A stretch of DNA of 64,000 nt from Rhizobium sp. AC27/96 (GCF_001692325.1 NZ_LXKN01000018.1:558001-622000); one strand, 5' to 3'; positions 42,351 to 51,352 are shown, counted from the stretch's first letter. Notes: a model not told the origin generated them from the letters alone. A program made the numbers and translations.

Positions 42351-43145
42351 ATGACAGAACTCGCGCAGTCGCTCGCGTCCATTCGTATTCCCGATCTTGC
42401 CGGCAAGCGTGTGCTGATTACCGGCGCTTCCACAGGCATCGGTGCAGCCCTTGCGCTCGCCTTCACCAAGCAGGGTATGAAGATAGCTCTTCACTTTAAT
42501 GCCAGCCGTGAGCCGGCCGAGCAGCTGGCCGCCGAAATCAAGGCGGATGGCGGTACTGTTCACCTGATCCAGGGCGATGTCTCGCAAGATGGCGAGACCG
42601 AGAAGGTCATCGACAAGGCTGCCGAAGCGCTTGGTGGCCTCGATGGTTTGGTGAACAATGCCGGCGGCATGTTGGGACGGCTGCCGACATCGGACATGAC
42701 CGACGAACATTACGAGCGCGTGATGAACTTGAACGCCCGCTCGGTGCTGGCCGCGACCCGGGCAGCCCATCCCCATCTCAAGAAGCAGGGCGGCTTCATC
42801 ATCAACACCACGTCGATTGCGGCCCGTAACGGCGGCGGCAACGGCGCGATCCTCTACGCTGCCGCCAAGGGCTTCGTTTCGACCATCACCCATGGTCACG
42901 CCAAGGAATTCGTCAACGACAAGATCCGCGTCAACGCGGTAGCGCCGGGCGTCATCGCGACGCCGTTCCACGAGCGCTATACCAATGACGAGCAGATGGA
43001 ATTGCAGCGCAAATCCATTCCCATGGGCTTCGTCGGCACTCCGGAAGATTGTGTCGGCGCCTATCTGTTTTTGGCATCGCAGACCTTGTCCGGCTACATC
43101 ACCGGGCAAATCATCGAGGTCAATGGCGGCCAGCTCATGCCGTAA
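42351..43145 (+). CDS. SDR-family oxidoreductase
   Basis: 264 residues of the classical short-chain dehydrogenase type: VLITGASTGIGAALAL (Rossmann), NNAGG, NTTSIAARN and the Y-x-x-x-K in LYAAAKGF. A strong AGGAGGAG ribosome-binding site precedes the ATG. Substrate unknown; it may act with the divergent RidA, but there is no evidence beyond position. Confidence 0.85.
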   Translation: MTELAQSLASIRIPDLAGKRVLITGASTGIGAALALAFTKQGMKIALHFNASREPAEQLAAEIKADGGTVHLIQGDVSQDGETEKVIDKAAEALGGLDGLVNNAGGMLGRLPTSDMTDEHYERVMNLNARSVLAATRAAHPHLKKQGGFIINTTSIAARNGGGNGAILYAAAKGFVSTITHGHAKEFVNDKIRVNAVAPGVIATPFHERYTNDEQMELQRKSIPMGFVGTPEDCVGAYLFLASQTLSGYITGQIIEVNGGQLMP

Positions 43146-43220
43146 GGCATGTAGGACGATCGACTTTTCGCGCCGGGCAATGCTAATCTACGCCCGGCGC
43201 AGATCTCGCGTCGAAGCAAG

Positions 43221-44123
43221 ATGGAGCGCATGCGAATGGCAAGGACGCCCATTGAGAACCGGATCGAAACCTCCGTTCAGTTGACGCATCCAGAGCGGGT
43301 CTACTGGCCCGACGACGGCGTCAGCAAGCAGGACCTCGTTGATTATTATGCGCTGGCCTGGCCGCGCATGGCACCCTTCGTCGCCAATCGGCCCCTGGCA
43401 CTGCTGCGTTGCCCTGATGGCATAGGTGGCCCTCGCTTCTTCCAGAAACATGCCTGGAAGGGCATCAACCCGCATATCATCGAAATTGCCGATCCCGACG
43501 ACGAGGAGAGCGCCAAGTTCCTGAAGATCGAGGATTTCGACGGGCTTGCAGCACTCGTCCAATCCGCGACACTCGAAATACACCCCTGGGGCACGACCAC
43601 CGATCATTGGGAAAAGCCCGACATGATCATCATGGATCTAGATCCCGGTGAAGATGTCAGGTGGGCCAAAGTCATCAAGGCTGCGTTGGAAATAAGGGAG
43701 CGCTTTACAGCCCTGGGGCTTACCTCCTTCGTCAAGACCTCAGGTGGCAAGGGTCTGCATGTCGTCGCCTCCCTCAAGCCCAAGGCGGAGTGGCCGCAGA
43801 TCAACGACGTCGCCGAAGCGATGGCGCACGCCATGAGCGCCGACAGCCCGGAGGAGTATCTCTCCGTCGCCAGCAAAGCAAAGCGGACCGGCCATATCTT
43901 CATCGATTACCTGCGCAACGGCCGCGGCAACACCGCGGTCGCGCCCTATTCGACGCGCGCAAGGCCGGGCGCGACGGTCTCGATGCCGATTGCCTGGGAA
44001 GAATTGAACGACAAGATCGGGCCGGCCTCCTTCACGGTCAAGAACGCCGCAGCGCGGCTGGGCAATTCCAGTGCCGATCCCTGGGCCGATTTTTTCAAGG
44101 CCGCTTCGCCGCTGAAAGCCTGA
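43221..44123 (+). CDS. Stand-alone LigD-type polymerase (PrimPol) domain
   Basis: 300 residues equal to the polymerase module of bacterial NHEJ ligase D. The metal-binding D139-L-D141 (MDLDPGE), H180 in GGKGLHVV and D229 in FIDYLRNGRGNT are all present, so catalysis looks possible; HPERVYWPDDGVSKQDLV is the family's N-terminal block. There is no ligase domain, phosphoesterase domain or Ku gene nearby. Other in-frame ATGs at 43230 and 43236 are possible starts. Rhizobia often carry several LigD paralogues. Role: gap filling or ribonucleotide addition at DNA ends. Confidence 0.87.
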   Translation: MERMRMARTPIENRIETSVQLTHPERVYWPDDGVSKQDLVDYYALAWPRMAPFVANRPLALLRCPDGIGGPRFFQKHAWKGINPHIIEIADPDDEESAKFLKIEDFDGLAALVQSATLEIHPWGTTTDHWEKPDMIIMDLDPGEDVRWAKVIKAALEIRERFTALGLTSFVKTSGGKGLHVVASLKPKAEWPQINDVAEAMAHAMSADSPEEYLSVASKAKRTGHIFIDYLRNGRGNTAVAPYSTRARPGATVSMPIAWEELNDKIGPASFTVKNAAARLGNSSADPWADFFKAASPLKA

Positions 44124-44125
44124 CG

Positions 44126-44704
44126 CTAGACCAGGAATGGGATGAGTGCCGTCGTAGTGGCCTTGTAGTCGGCATATTCTGGATCAAAGGTCTCGCTCAT
44201 CCAACGCTCCTCAATGCCCACACGTCGCAGAACCGCGTAAAGCATGAAGGCAAACGCAAGCAACGCGGCGATATCGCCTCGCGCAAGCACCGCACCGAGG
44301 ATCGCCAGTATCAGGCCGGAATAGATCGGATGGCGGACGAGAGCGTAGGGACCGGTGCGGATCAACGCATGGTCCTGCTTGACCGTGATCACGCCACTCC
44401 AGTTACGACCGAGATGATAGCGCGCCCAGATGGCAAAGCCGAGGCCAATGACGGTCATGACGGCGCCGATGCCGTAAAAAGTCAGATTTTGCGGGACAAG
44501 CCGGAACGACAAAGGCCCGAGCCAGGATGGCGGCACGACCAGCAGGAAGGCGCAGATCCAGATCGGGACGGTATTCGACAATCGCGACCATGGATCCTCG
44601 TGCCGCGCCGCCTTTTTGACGCCGAACGAAGCGATGAACCAGATGGCTGCCCAAATACCCCAGCATACGGGGAAAAATAAACCCAGCAGCCTTGCTTCGG
44701 TCAT
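44126..44704 (-). CDS. ICMT/PEMT-like membrane methyltransferase family protein
   Basis: 192 residues, about five TM segments, with the C-terminal HPIYSG block (YALVRHPIYSGLILAILGAVL) and a late ERWMSETFDPEYADYK segment (EE...YxxY) typical of isoprenylcysteine carboxyl methyltransferase and phospholipid methyltransferase-like proteins. It is convergent with the LigD gene (2-bp gap) and overlaps the next GST gene by 4 bp. Substrate unknown. Confidence 0.8.
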   Translation of the reverse strand: MTEARLLGLFFPVCWGIWAAIWFIASFGVKKAARHEDPWSRLSNTVPIWICAFLLVVPPSWLGPLSFRLVPQNLTFYGIGAVMTVIGLGFAIWARYHLGRNWSGVITVKQDHALIRTGPYALVRHPIYSGLILAILGAVLARGDIAALLAFAFMLYAVLRRVGIEERWMSETFDPEYADYKATTTALIPFLV

Positions 44705-45438
44705 GCATCGCTCCTGTCGAGCTCGGGATAGTGCCGGAAAATGCCATCCTCGTTCAAGGGAATGCGGCGATCCGATTGAAGATAGTGAGCAATATTGGGC
44801 CGTTTCGCGACAGCAGCATGCAGAGCGGCGAAATGCGGATAGTGGTCGGCCAGATGCGCGGTGCTGCTCGGAAAGGCATAGCGCAATCCCTCGTAAATCT
44901 GAAACAGCGAGAGGTCGACATAGGTCAGACCATCGCCAAAAATGTGAGCAGGCCCATGCCGGTTCTGTTCCAGCACACGCTCGAAGTAGCCGAGATATTT
45001 CGGGATACGATTGTCGATGAATTCGGCAGACCGAGCCTTCGCCTCCTCCTTCTGGTCCTCATAATATTTCGAAGTGGCGATCGGGTGGTGCGTGTCGTGG
45101 ACCTCGGCGACGAGATCGGTGACAGTCAATTGCAGCGCGTTAAGCTCATGCCGCTGCGCTTCATCCCTGGGGGCAAGACCAAGAGTCGGCCCGAGATACA
45201 TCAGGATGTTCGCCACATGCGAGATGATCAGATCGCCATCCTTCAGAAACGGCGGCGCGAAGGGAACGGCGGGTTCGGACTTGCTGTCCATGATGGCCAA
45301 CATGGCGCCTGTGCCCTGCCCCTTGCTGGCAGGACCACGGCAAATATCGACATAATCGGCACCCGCCTCTTCCAGAGCCAGCCGTACGAATTCGCCGCGT
45401 CCCTGAATACCGTCCCAGTAGTAAAGTTCATAAGGCAT
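44701..45438 (-). CDS. Glutathione S-transferase family protein (GST-like, 245 aa)
   Basis: 245 residues from the ATG at 45438, with AAGGAG upstream; the open frame before it is not coding. N-terminal thioredoxin-like domain PYELYYWDGIQGRGEFVRLALEEAGADY (Tyr-type start as in sigma/nu-like GSTs), then an all-helical C-terminal domain. Its start is 28 bp downstream of the GFA gene stop on the same strand, and its 3' end overlaps the ICMT gene start by 4 bp, so GFA - GST - ICMT may form one operon. Confidence 0.85.
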   Translation of the reverse strand: MPYELYYWDGIQGRGEFVRLALEEAGADYVDICRGPASKGQGTGAMLAIMDSKSEPAVPFAPPFLKDGDLIISHVANILMYLGPTLGLAPRDEAQRHELNALQLTVTDLVAEVHDTHHPIATSKYYEDQKEEAKARSAEFIDNRIPKYLGYFERVLEQNRHGPAHIFGDGLTYVDLSLFQIYEGLRYAFPSSTAHLADHYPHFAALHAAVAKRPNIAHYLQSDRRIPLNEDGIFRHYPELDRSDA

Positions 45439-45466
45439 TCCGGTCACTCCTTGGCGCATATGGCGA

Positions 45467-45865
45467 TCAGTCGCTCTCTTCATACTGTGGGAGATTATCG
45501 GTGATTTCAAACCACTCGGCCTTTGAGCCGACGAAAACATGATGCGTCGGACGTATGCTCGGTGTGTCGACTAGCGTCCCCATGGTGACATGGGCGTAGG
45601 TTCCGTTCTTGACGATTGCATACAATAGCGGGCCGCACTTCCCACAGTGCATGTATGTCGAAGCATCGTCCCCATAGGACATGATGCTTTCCAGGCCGTC
45701 GGCAATTCTGATTTTTTCAATCTCAATGCCCGCCAGGGGCTTGAATGCCGACCCGGTTGTGCGCCGGCAATTCGAGCAATGACAGTTCACGGCATAGACA
45801 AATTCGTCAGCAACTTCATAGGTGACGGCCCGGCATCTGCATTGTCCGGTGAGCATTCTCATCAA
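45467..45865 (-). CDS. GFA-family (glutathione-dependent formaldehyde-activating-like) protein
   Basis: 132 residues with the GFA/CENP-V zinc-binding cysteine pattern: TGQCRCRAV, CHCSNCRR and MHCGKCG. The family binds Zn and includes Gfa, which joins formaldehyde to glutathione, but most members are uncharacterised. Several Met codons occur at the N-terminus (45865, 45862, 45856). The pairing with a GST on the same strand suggests glutathione-linked detoxification. Confidence 0.85.
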   Translation of the reverse strand: MMRMLTGQCRCRAVTYEVADEFVYAVNCHCSNCRRTTGSAFKPLAGIEIEKIRIADGLESIMSYGDDASTYMHCGKCGPLLYAIVKNGTYAHVTMGTLVDTPSIRPTHHVFVGSKAEWFEITDNLPQYEESD

Positions 45866-45989
45866 TCCGCCTCCGCACTATTTGCCGGTTGCCATGACCG
45901 AAAGCCATGCCTCAACGCCTCGGTGATACTACGACCCCGATTGAACCGACAATATGCGGCATGGAGCCTGCGCGACAAAGTCGCGGCGG

Positions 45990-46095
45990 CTAGAGCATTT
46001 CCGCTTTTCTTCGAATCGCGAAAACGCTCCATCTTTTTGTTCTTTACGCATTCCGGACGAAAAACCGCTACGCACTTTTCCTGGAAGTGCTCTAG
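45990..46095. repeat. RIME-like intergenic repeat, copy 3
   Basis: The 106-bp copy most like copy 1. It is bounded by CTAG on both sides: CTAGAGCATTTCC at the left and GGAAGTGCTCTAG at the right (12 of 13 positions pair). The internal T block (ATCTTTTTG) and GCATTCCGGACGAAAA segment are retained. As in copies 1 and 2, the right-end CTA (46092-46094) supplies the TAG stop codon of the leftward gene. Confidence 0.87.
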
Positions 46096-46406
46096 TGATG
46101 AGCATCATGCTCGTGGCGCTTGCGAGTCGCGGCGGCCTTCTTTGCCGATGCGGAACGCTCTGCCGCCGGGCGGTTTGCCGAAGCACGACCGCCGATCCTG
46201 CCGCCCTTCTCCGATGAATCATGATTTTCCGGGTGACCGCGGCCGGAACCGGACTTGTTACCGCCACCGCTTTCCTTGTTCACCGTCGCCCATGCGCGCC
46301 GCTCGGCTTCCTCATGGGAAACTCCGCGGTCTTCATAGCCTTCTTCGATGTGTTCGGCTTTGCGCTTCTGCTTGTCCGTATAAGCGGATTTGTCTCCTCG
46401 GGGCAT
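46092..46406 (-). CDS. Small basic protein, annotated in relatives as plasmid-stabilisation/stress type
   Basis: 104 residues. The N-terminal part (DKSAYTDKQKRKAEHIEEGYEDRGVSHEEAERRAWATVNKESGGG) is a well conserved module present in many alphaproteobacteria, often called plasmid stabilisation protein without evidence. The C-terminal part is low-complexity, basic, with an Ala/Lys/Arg-rich tail. The protein probably binds nucleic acids or is disordered (inference). Its stop codon comes from the repeat element. Confidence 0.65.
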   Translation of the reverse strand: MPRGDKSAYTDKQKRKAEHIEEGYEDRGVSHEEAERRAWATVNKESGGGNKSGSGRGHPENHDSSEKGGRIGGRASANRPAAERSASAKKAAATRKRHEHDAHH

Positions 46407-46445
46407 GGTCTTTCTCCTTGTTGTGGATGAAAGACCAACCCACGG

Positions 46446-46640
46446 TCAGGGAAAAGGTTCCGATATCCGGCTCGGTGCGCTGCGATCGACGGGCACGAAC
46501 CACGACCGGCGACCACTCCGTGGGGTAGCCCGATGTTTGGCGGACGCAGGAAAGAATACGCCCACAGAACGGTCGATGATCAGGATGAGGATCAAGGCGG
46601 CCAGAAGATAGAGGGCCGCAAGAATGAGGAGGGACGTCAC
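46446..46640 (-). CDS. Small membrane protein (64 aa)
   Basis: GTG start at 46640 with GGAGG 8 bp upstream. One long hydrophobic helix (SLLILAALYLLAALILILII) is followed by a polar, basic tail of about 35 residues. No family recognised. It is likely a single-pass membrane protein; coding status rests on the good RBS and the strong TM segment. Confidence 0.45.
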   Translation of the reverse strand: MTSLLILAALYLLAALILILIIDRSVGVFFPASAKHRATPRSGRRSWFVPVDRSAPSRISEPFP

Positions 46641-46914
46641 CGCGTTTCCTCCGCGCGATGAACGGGAACCTGAGGGCAGCGCGCTGCGACGATCGTCAAG
46701 ACAGTATTTTCCAGATTATCAGCATGGCTACGACGCATGGCGGGGCTCCCTACCCGCTCTGATAGCACCGATGTGTGACAACTATTTTGTGCCTGAGGCC
46801 CAAGTTACAGAAATTGTTGCGGATATTCTGTCGGTTCCAACCCAAAAAGGAGCGGCTCGTTGGTTGTTGTCGAGCCGCTCCCGCTTCCGCCACATCCAAA
46901 GGGCAGGACCCGCA

Positions 46915-47187
46915 TCAGACTTTGGCTTTGACCGCCTTCTTGGACGTCCGTTTCACGGCAGGCTTGCCCACGGGCTCATCGACAACTGCCGCGACGGCGA
47001 CCGTCGGCTTGCGCTTTGCCTTAGATTTGGCGCCGAGCTTCGCTTCCTTGCCAGCGCTTTTCTCAAGCGCGATGCGTTCGCTGCTTGCCTGTTCCCAATG
47101 TATGCCGTCACGGCCAGCGGGATAGCCTTCTTCTTCCCAGATGGCATATGCGCGTTTCTTGATCCATTCGTCCCGAGATTCCAACAT
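46915..47187 (-). CDS. DUF2934-type protein
   Basis: 90 residues from the ATG at 47187 (GGAGAA upstream; an ATG at 47217 is the alternative). The N-terminal ~40 residues match the DUF2934 pattern: DEWIKKRAYAIWEEEGYPAGRDGIHWEQA. The C-terminal part is Lys/Ala-rich and basic. The function is unknown; it shares the Lys/Arg/Ala-rich tail architecture of the neighbouring 46092-46406 protein. Confidence 0.7.
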   Translation of the reverse strand: MLESRDEWIKKRAYAIWEEEGYPAGRDGIHWEQASSERIALEKSAGKEAKLGAKSKAKRKPTVAVAAVVDEPVGKPAVKRTSKKAVKAKV

Positions 47188-47535
47188 CTGCTGTTCTCCG
47201 TTCGCATTATTGAACATGGTTGATGAACAATGCCCGTTCTTGAAATGCGGGCTTCGTGCCTCCCCCGAGCAGCCAAGACTCCATGGCGGCGAAAATGCCC
47301 ATGGAACGATTCCTCTAGTCTCGACTCCCGAACCGCAGTGGCGCTTCGCACAAGAAACACGAATACCGTGGGGGACGGTAGCGAAGCAGCCTAAGCACCC
47401 TCAATATGAAGACTGCGACAGGGCTGTTCAATTAAAAATATCTAATAAGGCGGCTTTTCGCACCGCTATCAGCCATATAAAGCGGATTGTAAGGCCGCCG
47501 ATTGCAGCTTTCGCGGGCCGGGATATATTCGCATC
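47188..47535. other. Intergenic region upstream of the cardiolipin synthase gene
   Basis: About 350 bp with no convincing gene. It holds the leftward start of the DUF2934 gene and the promoter for cls. No strong palindrome or repeat was seen. Confidence 0.5.
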
Positions 47536-48999
47536 ATGATCGACCTTCTGGTTGCCCATTGGGGCCAAATTCTTGCCGTCCTGTCCATTGCCATGGGAGC
47601 GGCGGCGGCAATTCATGCCGCCATGACGAAGGAGGATGTGCGAGCGGCGATCGGCTGGGTCGGCGTCATCATCCTGTCGCCCATAATCGGTGCCCTGCTC
47701 TATGCCGTCGCGGGCATCAACCGTATGCGCCGGGCCTCCCTCAGTTCGCACCGTGATGCGTTCTTTCGCAAGGACGCATCGGGGGAACTTGCCAGTTTCG
47801 ATGCAGACGACCACCGGGTGCGGCAGCTTTTCGGCGACCATTTCGGCTCGATGAAGACGCTCGGCGACCGCGTGGCCCGCTACACCATGAGCACCGGCAA
47901 TACCATCGAGATGCTGGCGAGCGGCGATGCGGCCTATGCTGCAATGAAGGCGGCCATCGATGGCGCCGAGCGCAGCATTCTGATGGAGACCTATATATTC
48001 GACCGCGACCCGATCGGCCTGCGTATTGCCGACGCACTCATCGCCGCCGTCAAGCGCGGTGTCAGTGTTCGCGTGCTGATCGATTCCGTCGGCGCCCGCT
48101 ACTCCGTGCCGACCATCATGGGCTATCTCAGCCATGGCGGGGTCGACGCCGATGTGTTCAACGGCAACGTTATCATCGGTCTTCGGTTGCCCTATGCCAA
48201 TCTGCGCACCCACCGCAAGATCCTGAGCATCGACGGGCGGATCGCCTTTACCGGCGGCATGAACATTCGCGAGGGTTTCACGCGTGAGTTCGCCGGGGAT
48301 CATTGCGCCCGCGACATGCATTTCTGCGTCACGGGGCCTGCGGTTGCCGATCTCTTCAATACGGCCGCCGAGGATTGGCGCTTCACGACCGGTGAAGTGC
48401 TTGATGGAGACGAATGGCGGATTTCAGCGCCCTCCAACGAGCCAGGTGCACCCGTCTTCATGCGGGTCGTGACCTCCGGTCCCGACCGCAGCGTCGAGAC
48501 CAACCACAAGATGCTCATCGGCGCGTTGTCGGTCGCACACAGGTCGATCCGCATCATGTCACCCTATTTCCTGCCCGATCGGGAACTGATCAGCGCCCTG
48601 GTCACGGCGGCCAGACGCGGCGTTGAGGTCGACATTGTCGTCCCGACGGCCAACAATCTCGTACTGGTCGATCGCGCCATGACCGCGCAATTCGACCAGA
48701 TGCTGAAGAATTACTGCCGCATCTGGCGTGCGGAGGGACCGTTCAACCATTCCAAGCTTCTGGCTGTGGACGGCATCTGGGCCTATGTCGGCTCTTCCAA
48801 CCTGGATCCTCGCTCCCTGCGGCTGAATTTCGAGGTGGATCTGGAAGTGATCGACCGCGGCTTCGCCGGCACGATCGACGCTCATATCGCGACAATCCTT
48901 GAGACGGCACATCCGGTCGATCTCGAAAAACTGCGCGCCCGGCCCTTCATCGTCAGGTTGATCGAGAAGGTCTTCTGGCTCGGCTCACCCTATCTCTGA
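47536..48999 (+). CDS. cls: Cardiolipin synthase (phospholipase D family)
   Basis: 487 residues. Two N-terminal TM helices (about 10-30 and 38-60) are followed by two phospholipase-D HKD motifs: H226-R-K228...D233 (THRKILSIDG) and H405-S-K407...D412 (NHSKLLAVDG). The length and two-HKD layout are those of ClsA-type enzymes, which join two phosphatidylglycerol molecules or use phosphatidylethanolamine to make cardiolipin at the inner membrane. The next gene, 123 bp downstream, encodes an EEP-family protein, a pairing I associate with rhizobial cls loci. Confidence 0.88.
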   Translation: MIDLLVAHWGQILAVLSIAMGAAAAIHAAMTKEDVRAAIGWVGVIILSPIIGALLYAVAGINRMRRASLSSHRDAFFRKDASGELASFDADDHRVRQLFGDHFGSMKTLGDRVARYTMSTGNTIEMLASGDAAYAAMKAAIDGAERSILMETYIFDRDPIGLRIADALIAAVKRGVSVRVLIDSVGARYSVPTIMGYLSHGGVDADVFNGNVIIGLRLPYANLRTHRKILSIDGRIAFTGGMNIREGFTREFAGDHCARDMHFCVTGPAVADLFNTAAEDWRFTTGEVLDGDEWRISAPSNEPGAPVFMRVVTSGPDRSVETNHKMLIGALSVAHRSIRIMSPYFLPDRELISALVTAARRGVEVDIVVPTANNLVLVDRAMTAQFDQMLKNYCRIWRAEGPFNHSKLLAVDGIWAYVGSSNLDPRSLRLNFEVDLEVIDRGFAGTIDAHIATILETAHPVDLEKLRARPFIVRLIEKVFWLGSPYL

Positions 49000-49122
49000 A
49001 TGAGTTCACATCGACATTCTGCGGCGGTCGCGGCCTTTTTACATGACAAGGCCCGTCATCGCTTCCTATATTCCCAGGGGAGTGCCCGGCATGGTTTGGT
49101 CAAGGAAACGATCGGCGGACAG

Positions 49123-49962
49123 ATGCGGAAGAAGAAGGAAAGTCTCCGTGCGAGCATCCTGGAAAGCCTGAAGAACAGAAACCAGGCGCGCCCGAAGCAG
49201 GCCGCCAAGGCCGCCCAAGCGGCCGGCACGCTGATCGCTTCCTACAATGTCCATAAATGCGTCGGCGCCGATCGTCGCTTCGATCCGGATCGGATCAGCC
49301 GCGTCATTCATGAGATTGATGCCGATGTCATCGGCCTGCAGGAGGCCGATACGCGCTTTGGCGAACGTACCGGCCTGCTCGATCTGCGCAGGCTCGAACG
49401 CGACACCGGGCTCATTCCCGTGCCGATCGCGGGAACCAGCAAGGCGCATGGCTGGCACGGCAATGTCGTCCTGTTCAAACAAGGCACTGTGCGCGATGTG
49501 CATCAGATAAAACTGCCCGGACTGGAGCCGCGTGGCGCGCTGATTGCCGAGATAGAACTGGCGCATGGCGGCAGCATCCGGATCATCGCAGCCCATCTCG
49601 GCCTGCTGCACCGTTCGCGCGCCCAGCAAACGCGGCTGATCGTCGAACTGATGAATGATGGCGGCGATACGCCTACCATCCTGCTCGGCGACCTCAACGA
49701 ATGGCGGCTGGGCGACCGTTCCTCGCTCAATACCTTCCAGGCAGCCTTCGGCCCCCTTCCTCCGGCCGTCCCAAGCTTTCCCTCGACACTGCCGCTCCTG
49801 GCGCTGGATCGCATCATGGCAAACCGGCGTGGCATGATCTCGGCAGTCGAGGTACACGACTCGCCGCTCGCCCGCGTGGCCTCCGATCATTTGCCCATCA
49901 AGGCCATGGTCAGCCTCGAAACGCTCGACGGCGGAGCCAAGATGCATTCGCACACCGCTTGA
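49123..49962 (+). CDS. Endonuclease/exonuclease/phosphatase (EEP) family protein
   Basis: 279 residues from the ATG at 49123; the frame is open to 49000, and the true start is unclear because the region lacks an obvious RBS. EEP-fold motifs: ASYNVHKC (N), VIGLQEADTRF (Glu metal ligand), AHLGLLHR, LLGDLNEW and the catalytic SDHLP. The family includes Mg-dependent phosphodiesterases on nucleic acids, lipids or inositol phosphates. Its position after cls suggests a role in phospholipid turnover, but that is inference. Confidence 0.8.
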   Translation: MRKKKESLRASILESLKNRNQARPKQAAKAAQAAGTLIASYNVHKCVGADRRFDPDRISRVIHEIDADVIGLQEADTRFGERTGLLDLRRLERDTGLIPVPIAGTSKAHGWHGNVVLFKQGTVRDVHQIKLPGLEPRGALIAEIELAHGGSIRIIAAHLGLLHRSRAQQTRLIVELMNDGGDTPTILLGDLNEWRLGDRSSLNTFQAAFGPLPPAVPSFPSTLPLLALDRIMANRRGMISAVEVHDSPLARVASDHLPIKAMVSLETLDGGAKMHSHTA

Positions 49963-50057
49963 GCGCAGAGCCTGTCGTTTAATTCGGCATGTCATTCACG
50001 GCCTCCGAAGGAAGGCCGTGAATGATCCGTCTGCTTCCGTCAGGCCCGCCCCGGCTT

Positions 50058-50813
50058 TCAAACCGGGTTGATCGCGGCGTAAACCTCCTCGTAGCGGCCT
50101 TCCCGCTCGGCCGACCGCCGTGCACGATCGCGCTCGACCAGCACCTCTCCCCCTGGATGGTTGCCCGCCTCCAGCAGTTGCATGACCTCCGCTACATAAG
50201 CGGCAACCGGCATGGCGCGCGGATCGGACGCCTGATGATCGCCGGTCAGTTCGGTCTGCACATAGGGTGGCGAAAGCTCCAGCACCTCGACCGGAATCTT
50301 GCGAAGCTGATGCCGCAACGACTGCAGCCAGGAATGTAGGAAGGCCTTGCTGGCGCAATAGGTCGGGAAATCGGCGCGCGGAATAAAGGCGAGGTTTGAA
50401 CTGGTCGCCATGATGGTCGCACCTTGCCGGCCCTTCAACAGCGGCAGGAGCGCCGCCGTCACCCGCAGCACGCCCATGATATTGGTATCGACGACCGATT
50501 GAGCGGCGGAAACATCCCAGCCCTCCGCAGTCATATCCTCCGACCGCGAGATTCCGGCATTCGCAATCAGCATATTCAGCTCGGGGAAAAGCAGCCGAAC
50601 ATCGCTTGCAAGGCGAGGTAGGGAATCGGGGTCATCGAGGTCAAGCGGTAGGCCAACCAGGCCCGGGCGCTCCGCGGCGATCTCCTCAAGCAAGGCCCGC
50701 CGCCGCCCCGTGATGATCACGCGATTACCGCGGCCGTGGAAGGCTTCGGCGAGTGCACGGCCAATGCCGCTGGTGCCGCCGGTAATGAGGATCGTATTGC
50801 CAGTCATCTGCAT
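50058..50813 (-). CDS. SDR-family oxidoreductase (DltE-like)
   Basis: About 251 residues. Rossmann motif TILITGGTSGIGRALAE, NAGIS, ATSSNLAF and Y-x-x-x-K in FPTYCASKAFLHSW. The start at the second Met cluster (50813) fits the SDR N-terminus better than 50834. The protein resembles DltE-type SDRs. It is convergent with the EEP gene. Substrate unknown. Confidence 0.82.
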   Translation of the reverse strand: MQMTGNTILITGGTSGIGRALAEAFHGRGNRVIITGRRRALLEEIAAERPGLVGLPLDLDDPDSLPRLASDVRLLFPELNMLIANAGISRSEDMTAEGWDVSAAQSVVDTNIMGVLRVTAALLPLLKGRQGATIMATSSNLAFIPRADFPTYCASKAFLHSWLQSLRHQLRKIPVEVLELSPPYVQTELTGDHQASDPRAMPVAAYVAEVMQLLEAGNHPGGEVLVERDRARRSAEREGRYEEVYAAINPV

Positions 50814-51352
50814 AGTTTTTGCTCCATTGTTCAATGTCGGCCGTCAGCCGATGGTTCGCCCGTGGCTCTGACCTCTTTCGGAAGGGTCGAACATCCACGG
50901 CCGTCGAGAGCGCATAGCTGTGCCGCTGCCTTTTCATTGCTCCCTGCGGCTGAACCGAAGGGAGCAATGGACAGCAGACCAGATTGCGCTGGCGCCAATG
51001 GGGAACGTGTTTTCTCGAACCGCGGGTTCGCAGGCTCTCCCTTCGGCATGGTCGTGCCGAGGAGGATGCTGCCAACCGCATAGCCACCCCGTTCAGATCG
51101 GGCGAATTTACTCCGCAGTGCACCCTTTGCGGGTAGCATTGTGGGGGCCGTCAAACGGCTTGCGAATGGGATCGGGAAAAACAATGTCATACCATGAACG
51201 CCTCTTGCATCGAGACCTCCCTGCTGGGACCTTCTCGACAAAGGACGCGTTGGATGACGGTAACGCCTACGACAGTGCTACAGGAGCAACTGCAGTTTCG
51301 CGTCTAGCGCGACAGGCAGCTTGTTGTCAAGCTGAAGCCGTCGCGGGCAAGA
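50814..51352. other. Unassigned ~540-bp region
   Basis: No gene is convincing here although open frames exist on both strands. Structures visible are an 11-bp perfect stem (CATTGCTCCCT at 50935-50945 with AGGGAGCAATG at 50959-50969) and CGAACCGCGGGTTCG near 51017-51031. The codon bias of the frames is weak and no family signature was found. It may contain a degraded gene or another repeat-type element. Confidence 0.4.
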
